Shown: positions 6,315-10,463 of the stretch, piece after piece | Layout of the letters: every line of letters begins with the position of its first letter | How positions within the stretch are numbered: the stretch's first letter is position 1 | Made by a program: the position numbers and the translations under genes | Source: Haloquadratum sp. J07HQX50 | GTDB taxonomy: Archaea; Halobacteriota; Halobacteria; Halobacteriales; Haloferacaceae | Assembly (NCBI GenBank): GCA_000416005.1 | Contig: KE356563.1 | Location: 1,048,656-1,059,118 of the forward strand | Direction: 5' to 3' | Length of the DNA stretch: 10,463 nucleotides | Notes under the pieces: model-generated | The model's database searches: none | Told to the model about the DNA's origin: nothing | Seen by the model: the letters and a program-made list of their open reading frames with translations, nothing else

Positions 6315-7199
6315 TTACTCGCACTCGTATACAGTTGCCCCGGCAGAGATCCGAGTTTGATATGCACGAGCAGCGACATCAGCCTGCTCAAATGCATCAA
6401 CCATAGCGCCTGCAACCTGTCGTCGTGTTGCAGTTGGACAGGCGGCGATAATCGCCGGGCCGGCACCAGATACGGTGACGCCTGTTGCACCAGCCATGAA
6501 CGCAGCCTCTTTGACTGATTCATACCCAGTGATGAGGTTCGCTCGAGCGGGCGTGACAATGCGCTCGTCCATTCCTTTACCAACCAATGCAGGATCATCG
6601 CGTGCCATCCCAGCGGTCAGAGTCGCTGCCGAAGCGACTGTGTGTATCAGATTTTCCATTGAGGTTGAGTCAGGAATAACCCTTCGAGCATCGCGTGTTG
6701 AAACAGCGATTTCGGGGAGACAAGCCACGAGTGGGATATCAGCCTCAATTGCAGTCACAGACTCACCACGTGCGACAGTAAATCCGCCAAGTAATGCTGG
6801 CGCGACGTTATCAGAATGTGCATCACCCGATACGACGGCCTCGCCTTCGGCTGCAATAGGGACGAGTTCATGCCGCGTCAACCCGCGTTCATACAGTGTA
6901 TTCAGTGCAAGCGCAGCCCCTGCCGAACTGGCCGCAGACGATCCCAGTCCAGACGATGGACGAACTCCTTTATCTATCTTGATATGCGCTGGGGCGTCAA
7001 GCGCGTTAGCCACAGCACCAACCACGTTCGAATCTGGGTCTTCGGGAATAAATTGACTCCCTGCACCGCGAACCTCAATTGTCGTGTGCTCGGCCTGACT
7101 AACGGTAATGATATCTGCTGGTCGGTCGAGAGCGACCCCAAATACATCGAATCCACTGCCGAGATTGGCACTGGTCGCTGGAACCCTGACCTTCAGCAT
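6315..7199 (-). CDS. thrB: Homoserine kinase ThrB
   Basis: ThrB phosphorylates L-homoserine with ATP to O-phosphohomoserine, the substrate of threonine synthase; it is cytosolic. The 294-residue GHMP-family kinase has all three motifs: PATSANLGSGFD (7-18), the ATP-binding PSSGLGSSAASS (81-92) and VTVSGAGPAIIA (241-252). GDAHSDNVAPALLGGF (125-140) is also typical. The start is set at ATG 7199 (MLKVRVPATSANLG); the frame is open to 7307, but that adds 36 residues without haloarchaeal character and would overlap the promoter. Length matches the archaeal family. It is divergent from the FAD oxidoreductase gene and convergent with pdxS; no other threonine genes are adjacent. Confidence 0.97.
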   Translation of the reverse strand: MLKVRVPATSANLGSGFDVFGVALDRPADIITVSQAEHTTIEVRGAGSQFIPEDPDSNVVGAVANALDAPAHIKIDKGVRPSSGLGSSAASSAGAALALNTLYERGLTRHELVPIAAEGEAVVSGDAHSDNVAPALLGGFTVARGESVTAIEADIPLVACLPEIAVSTRDARRVIPDSTSMENLIHTVASAATLTAGMARDDPALVGKGMDERIVTPARANLITGYESVKEAAFMAGATGVTVSGAGPAIIAACPTATRRQVAGAMVDAFEQADVAARAYQTRISAGATVYECE

Positions 7200-7222
7200 A
7201 CGCTCAGGATTGCGAAACAGCG

Positions 7223-7232
7223 GATAAAAAGG
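7223..7232 (-). promoter_or_regulatory. TATA-like box for thrB
   Basis: On the minus strand this reads CCTTTTTATC, 24-33 bases before the thrB ATG at 7199. Its position agrees with a leaderless thrB transcript and with the shorter start choice. Confidence 0.5.
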
Positions 7233-7324
7233 TAGCGAAGGCCACACTGAGAGTCGGATTCGAACGTGAGGCAGTGATACTGCGGAAGAACTTGGAACTG
7301 GTTTCATTGCACTCCACAGACCAG

Positions 7325-7335
7325 TTTTTTATATA
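7325..7335 (+). promoter_or_regulatory. TATA-like box for the FAD oxidoreductase gene
   Basis: TTTTTTATATA occurs 22-32 bases before the ATG at 7357. It is the strongest TATA-like element in the window and fits a leaderless transcript. Confidence 0.6.
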
Positions 7336-7356
7336 GAGTGAAAAGAAATCACGACC

Positions 7357-8733
7357 ATGATTGGGATCGTTGGGGGAGGGATTGCAGGACTGGCGAGTGC
7401 GTACCGCCTCCAACAACAAGGATTTGATGTACACGTATTCGAAGCCTCAGAATCGATTGGCGGACTTGCAGCAGTTTATGAGACGGCAGGGGACAATATC
7501 GAGAAATTCTATCATCATCTCTCAAAGACAGAGGAAACGATTGTCGAGTTGGCCGAAGAATTAGGTATCGGCGACAAGATTGAGTGGAAAATCGGAACGA
7601 ACGGATATTACGTAGATGGCGTTATTCATCCACTGAATACGCCGTGGGAGATTTTGGCGTACCCTCATCTCAATATGCATGATACGATACGATTGGGAGG
7701 GCTGACTGCAGGCGTCGACCTTCGAGGAGGGTACCCGACGTTGGACAGCTATGAAGATCTGAGTGAGTATGAGCATGAAACCGTCGAATCATTCGTCAGA
7801 GAGCACACAACAGACAACGTGTATGAGAATTTTGTTGATCCACTGCTTGATGGGAAATACGGTGCGAGAAAAAAAGATATCTCTGCAGCATGGTTTTTAG
7901 GCCGCATCCGGTTCCGTGGTGAGCGAGACCTCCTTCGTGGGGAAGTTTTAGGATATCCAAGAGGCGGTTTCACGACGATTATCGACGGATTGATTGATGC
8001 GGTCGGTCATGAGAACATCTCAGTAAATACCCCAGTGACTGGTTTAAAATGTAGAGATGGTACAGTTGAGTCAATAACAGCTCATGACCAGTCAACACAG
8101 ACGGAGTACAACTATTCGGTTGACGGAGTCGTCGTCGCGACGATGCCAAACGTGCTAGAGCAACTCACTGGATATACATGTCAGGTTGAGTTCCAAGGAG
8201 CCGTATGTGGATTGATGCATCTTGAGGAATCACTCATGGACACATACTGGCTTAATATCGCTCATGATGCACCGTTTGGAGCATTGATCGAACATACGAA
8301 TTTCATCGACCGAGATCGATACGATGGCGAGCATTTGGTATATGTTGCCGCGTATGTTCAAGACCCCTCTGAACCACTGTGGCAAGCCGACAATGAGGCA
8401 GTTCGACGGAAGTGGCTGGATGAAATTGAGTCAATGTTTCCTGATTTTGATCGAGAGAACATCACAGAGCTAAAGATCGCCAGAAATCCGCGGGCCGCCC
8501 CGATATATGAATGTGGCTATCTCGATTTAGTCATCCCATATGACTTGAGCGAGAGAATCGCTCACGGGGTTTACTATGCGGGTATGGCATCGGAAGCACA
8601 GTACCCAGAGCGGTCACTGAATGGGGGAGTCGTTGCTGGGTTTAATGCAGCAGACAGGATTGTTTCGGATTTTGAAGCGGACTCGGGTACACCAACAGGC
8701 ACACACACATCCACGCTGACAACTGAACTGTAA
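7357..8733 (+). CDS. FAD-dependent amine-oxidase/protoporphyrinogen-oxidase-like oxidoreductase
   Basis: This 458-residue flavoprotein opens with the dinucleotide-binding fold MIGIVGGGIAGLASAYRL (GxGxxG at 6-11), the acidic FAD-ribose residue in VHVFEASESIGG (E29) and the GG doublet of amine-oxidase family members. The middle has YHHLSKTEETIVELAEELGI (52-71), GYPRGGFTTIIDGLIDAVG and a substrate-domain core. The C-terminal FAD segment is VYYAGMASEAQYPERSLNGGVVAGFNAADRI (about 407-437, quoted in two parts: VYYAGMASEAQYP, then ERSLNGGVVAGF). The family includes protoporphyrinogen and phytoene oxidases and related enzymes found in sugar or cell-surface clusters, so the substrate is uncertain. A short Thr-rich tail follows. 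The gene is monocistronic by layout and diverges from thrB, with no visible functional link. Confidence 0.85.
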   Translation: MIGIVGGGIAGLASAYRLQQQGFDVHVFEASESIGGLAAVYETAGDNIEKFYHHLSKTEETIVELAEELGIGDKIEWKIGTNGYYVDGVIHPLNTPWEILAYPHLNMHDTIRLGGLTAGVDLRGGYPTLDSYEDLSEYEHETVESFVREHTTDNVYENFVDPLLDGKYGARKKDISAAWFLGRIRFRGERDLLRGEVLGYPRGGFTTIIDGLIDAVGHENISVNTPVTGLKCRDGTVESITAHDQSTQTEYNYSVDGVVVATMPNVLEQLTGYTCQVEFQGAVCGLMHLEESLMDTYWLNIAHDAPFGALIEHTNFIDRDRYDGEHLVYVAAYVQDPSEPLWQADNEAVRRKWLDEIESMFPDFDRENITELKIARNPRAAPIYECGYLDLVIPYDLSERIAHGVYYAGMASEAQYPERSLNGGVVAGFNAADRIVSDFEADSGTPTGTHTSTLTTEL

Positions 8734-8764
8734 GTGGTGACTTCTTTAGTACACCACACCACTT
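8732..8764 (+). terminator. Hairpin overlapping the FAD gene stop codon
   Basis: AAGTGGTG (8732-8739) pairs perfectly with CACCACTT (8757-8764) across a 17-base loop. It begins in the TAA stop. There is no long T-run after it, so termination or 3'-end stabilisation is only a suggestion. Confidence 0.4.
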
Positions 8765-8810
8765 CAGAGAGCTTCAATCAGAGTGCCCACAGTTTAACTT
8801 GGAATCGTAT

Positions 8811-8960
8811 TGACATCCTCCCGCGCCTGAAGACGCCCTCAGAAATCGGAGATTTCTGGTGTGCGAACGAGACCTTCGGTCTCGTCAACGCGGGAATCCC
8901 GAGCGGTGGGATCTGAGGGTTTGCAGTCTACCACTTGTTCCTGCGGTTGGAATCCGCTGG
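8811..8960 (-). ncRNA. Structured IS right end, probable TnpB guide-RNA (omega RNA) region
   Basis: Beyond the TnpB C-terminus the sequence folds strongly. CCCGCG (8820-8825) pairs with CGCGGG (8889-8894). Nested inside are an 8-bp hairpin (8840-8858, CAGAAATC-GGA-GATTTCTG) and a 7-bp hairpin (8868-8884, CGAGACC-TTC-GGTCTCG). This makes a three-way junction ending in the GGAGGATGTCAA-type right end typical of haloarchaeal elements. In IS200/IS605 elements the omega RNA that guides TnpB is transcribed from the tnpB 3' end and right end on the same strand. That this copy makes RNA is inference, and the boundaries are approximate. Confidence 0.4.
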
Positions 8961-9222
8961 ACAACTCATGAAGGGAGACTGCTGGCTGTGCCAACCAGCC
9001 GGTACTCCTATCTGCGTCCAAACTGGCCGAAGACTCGGAGTTACTTCCGGTGTTGATGTTGAGACGGATGTTTTCCGCCCCGTTCACGTCAGCGTTGAAC
9101 GCCGCATCACACGGCTTACACACGTACAAGCCACGTTCGACACGCTGACTCTCGTCTTCTCTATCTCGACCGCAGACGCAACACGTCTTGGTTCTGTATA
9201 AACTACCACGTCCCGAAAACAT
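8839..9222 (-). pseudogene. tnpB: tnpB C-terminal remnant (IS200/IS605 family)
   Basis: This frame holds the last quarter of a TnpB. It carries the four-cysteine zinc finger (TKTCCVCG, C14 and C17; YVCKPCD, C35 and C38) and the third RuvC catalytic Asp in NADVNGAENIR (D45), then the family tail GWLAQPAV and PQEQVVDCKP (to residue 102, about position 8917). The upstream 300 residues with the other RuvC residues are missing, so it cannot be an active nuclease. After DCKP the frame runs 25 residues into the right-end hairpins and stops at 8839, probably because the original stop was altered. Similarity starts near residue 9 (about 9198); the first ATG is arbitrary. Codon use and G+C are higher than in neighbouring genes, as expected for imported DNA. 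Confidence 0.82.
8840..8858. repeat. 8-bp hairpin, second copy of IS-end stem
   Basis: CAGAAATC-GGA-GATTTCTG is a perfect 8-bp stem with a 3-base loop. It differs from the hairpin at 5201-5219 by one compensated base pair and one loop base, so the stem is conserved between the two IS graveyards. Confidence 0.65.
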
Positions 9223-9303
9223 TCAGCGTAGGCACCTGTTCTCGCTGCTCAAGACAGTAGGCGAATATTCGCCGTTCATGTTCAACGTCCCGCTGTTCAA
9301 GAG
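9223..9303 (-). pseudogene. Possible tail of another TnpB-like transposase
   Basis: In the minus-strand frame ending at 9223 the residues LLNSGTLNMNGEYSPTVLS resemble the C-terminal tail of a different haloarchaeal TnpB group (usually RLNSGTLN-NGEYSP). It lies directly upstream of the first TnpB remnant in a different frame. The resemblance is short and from memory, so the call is tentative. If right, two elements were nested or fused here. Confidence 0.35.
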
Positions 9304-9535
9304 CACGGTGACGAGTTCCTTGACCTCCCCGAGATGGGTCGGTTGAAATTCACACCCGAACGCCTGGTGCGTGAGGGTCGGCGACTCCACCTCGCCCGAC
9401 AACACCCGTCGCACCACGCTGAGGGCGTGGGTTTTGAGAGGTGTCGCATTTCTCCGCAAGTGCGCGCAGTTGCTTCGAACTAGAATCTTTAATCCGCATC
9501 GCAACTGTCCTCTCAGAAATGGTGGCTTGTGTCAT
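9304..9535. other. Unassigned mobile-element debris
   Basis: About 230 bases lie between the TnpB-tail remnant and the end hairpin. Minus-strand frames stay open (for example VRRVLSGEVESPTLTHQ and HLGEVKELV), but I cannot match them to a family. Plus-strand frames read as Arg-rich shadow peptides. The G+C is higher than in neighbouring housekeeping genes, consistent with element DNA. Confidence 0.35.
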
Positions 9536-9548
9536 AGCCGTTTCGGCT
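9536..9548. repeat. Short hairpin near IS end repeat copy 2
   Basis: AGCCG-TTT-CGGCT is a 5-bp inverted repeat with a 3-base loop, lying 18 bases before the end repeat at 9567. It occupies the place that the 8-bp hairpin holds beside copy 1. Confidence 0.45.
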
Positions 9549-9566
9549 TCACCTTCGGGCTCACAT

Positions 9567-9604
9567 CAAAGCCCCGAGGCACTCGCCTTGTCCTGCCTGT
9601 AGAG
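9567..9604 (+). repeat. IS end repeat, copy 2
   Basis: This segment (CAAAGCCCCGAGGCACTCGC…CTGTAGA) is the second copy of the repeat at 5222-5256, in the same orientation. It lies upstream of the minus-strand TnpB debris, so it would be the left end of that element, with the outer boundary toward higher coordinates. Confidence 0.65.
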
Positions 9605-9701
9605 ATTGAGCAAACGGGGATGGATTATGATCCTAATAGGGTGTATATCTGCATTTTAGCGGATGGCAATCCACATTAACCCCCAGCGCGAGGATTCAAG
9701 T

Positions 9702-10463
9702 ATGACTCAATCGTACGTTATCATTGGCGATGGCGTCGCTGGCAGTTCCGCTGCTGAGCGATTGCGAGAGGAGGCGCCCAGTGCGGATATAACCATTGTC
9801 ACTGATGAGGGAGAGGCACTTTATAACCGAATTCTGATCAAAGAATACGCGAAAGGGAAGTTACCTGAGGCGCCTATCTCTATTCATGATGAGTCGTGGT
9901 ATAGTGAGCGCGATATTGATCTGCGGATGAATACACTGGTCGTTGATGTCGATGTCCACGGTCATACAATCGAAACTCACGATGGACAGACACTCGGTTG
10001 GGATAAGTTGCTCATCGCAACCGGGGGAACGCCAGCCCAGTTGCCTGTCGAAAACGCGGACGCAGATGGTATCCATCACTTCTGGACATTTCAGGATGCC
10101 AGAGCGATCAAGTCACATATCGAAAAAGCAGAGCAGTCAGTTATCGTAGGAGCGGGGCTTCTGGGAATTGATCTAGCAGCAACAACAGCAGCACAGAACG
10201 TCGAAGCAAAGTATCTCATGCGGGGCGACTGCTGGTGGCGATATGCGCTCTCGGAATCCGGTGCAGAGATCATTCATAATGCACTTCGTGAGCGAGATGT
10301 GACTCCGGTCTTCCAGTCAGGTATCGACCGTTTCGAGACCGACGACACGGGGGCTGTTGAGGCAGCTGTGGATCCAAACGGAGACCATTATCCAGCAGAT
10401 TTTGTCGGCATCGCAATTGGATTAGATTTCAATACCGAGATTCTTCACGACACCCCTGTGAAA
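9702..10463 (+). CDS. FAD/NAD(P)-dependent oxidoreductase (partial, runs off the window)
   Basis: The first 254 codons of a pyridine-nucleotide-disulphide-oxidoreductase-fold flavoprotein are present; the 3' end is cut by the window. Residues 5-18 (YVIIGDGVAGSSAA) form the FAD-binding GxGxxG. LLIATGGTP (103-111) is the conserved ATG motif. A second nucleotide fold with VIVGAGLLGIDLA (147-159) would bind NAD(P)H. DFVGIAIGLDFNTE (233-246) is the second FAD contact. No CxxxxC redox pair is seen near residue 40 (LYNRILIKEY occupies that place), so it is not a disulphide reductase; it resembles the NADH-rubredoxin/nitrite-reductase-like group. The acceptor is unknown. Start ATG 9702 is fixed by the N-terminal fold. 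No strong TATA box is evident; ATTAA at 9675 is a weak candidate. Confidence 0.88.
   Translation, partial: MTQSYVIIGDGVAGSSAAERLREEAPSADITIVTDEGEALYNRILIKEYAKGKLPEAPISIHDESWYSERDIDLRMNTLVVDVDVHGHTIETHDGQTLGWDKLLIATGGTPAQLPVENADADGIHHFWTFQDARAIKSHIEKAEQSVIVGAGLLGIDLAATTAAQNVEAKYLMRGDCWWRYALSESGAEIIHNALRERDVTPVFQSGIDRFETDDTGAVEAAVDPNGDHYPADFVGIAIGLDFNTEILHDTPVK

Noticed and set aside
6475..7056. 193-residue plus-strand open frame within thrB
   Set aside because: Ala/Ser-rich antisense shadow of a clear GHMP kinase.
7252..7275. GGATTCGAAC, the reverse complement of a tRNA T-loop (GTTCGAATCC), suggesting a minus-strand tRNA
   Set aside because: The flanking bases do not form a T-stem, and no acceptor, D or anticodon stems could be drawn around it.
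8811..9604. Repeated hairpins as a possible CRISPR array
   Set aside because: There are only isolated stems with different sequences and no regular direct repeats with spacers.
9371..9679. 102-residue plus-strand open frame upstream of the last oxidoreductase
   Set aside because: It runs through the IS end hairpin and repeat, is Arg-rich and matches nothing recognised; probably chance.

Overview
The window looks like chromosome from a halophilic archaeon with moderate G+C, most like Haloquadratum. Three things suggest this. The proteins are rich in Asp/Glu and poor in Lys. The DnaG is of the archaeal type. Most genes have TATA-like boxes about 25 bases before the start codon, as in leaderless haloarchaeal transcripts, with no clear Shine-Dalgarno sites. 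The organism assignment is inference from protein character, not a database match.

Layout from left to right: the last codons of a gene entering from the left; dnaG on the minus strand (156-1514); a decayed pair made of a DUF3311 small membrane protein and a sodium:solute symporter (about 1704-2394), with in-frame stops, no start codon in the first and no 3' two thirds in the second; about 200 bases of unassigned debris; a DUF6293/HFX_2341-type CARF-like winged-helix regulator (2626-3546) facing a DUF1405 membrane protein (3553-4290, minus); a graveyard of IS200/IS605 elements (about 4492-5256) with a frameshifted tnpB start and a frameshifted tnpA; pdxS for vitamin B6 synthesis (5302-6210); thrB homoserine kinase (6315-7199, minus); an FAD-dependent amine-oxidase-like enzyme (7357-8733) diverging from thrB; a second IS200/IS605 graveyard (about 8811-9604) with a TnpB C-terminus, a structured right end and a left-end-like repeat; and the first 254 codons of a second FAD/NAD(P) oxidoreductase (9702 to the edge).

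The intact genes are mostly single-gene housekeeping or metabolic units, each with its own promoter. dnaG (primase/RNA-exosome factor), pdxS and thrB serve unrelated processes, and no operon of cooperating intact genes is visible. The only clear former operon is the DUF3311-symporter pair, whose stop and start still overlap although both genes are dead.

The most distinctive content is the mobile-element debris. The two graveyards share an almost identical 8-bp hairpin and a related 35-37 base end repeat, so they derive from related elements. The right end downstream of the truncated TnpB keeps the folded architecture expected of a TnpB guide RNA (omega RNA) region. I did not find a convincing new multi-gene system, CRISPR array, tRNA or rRNA.
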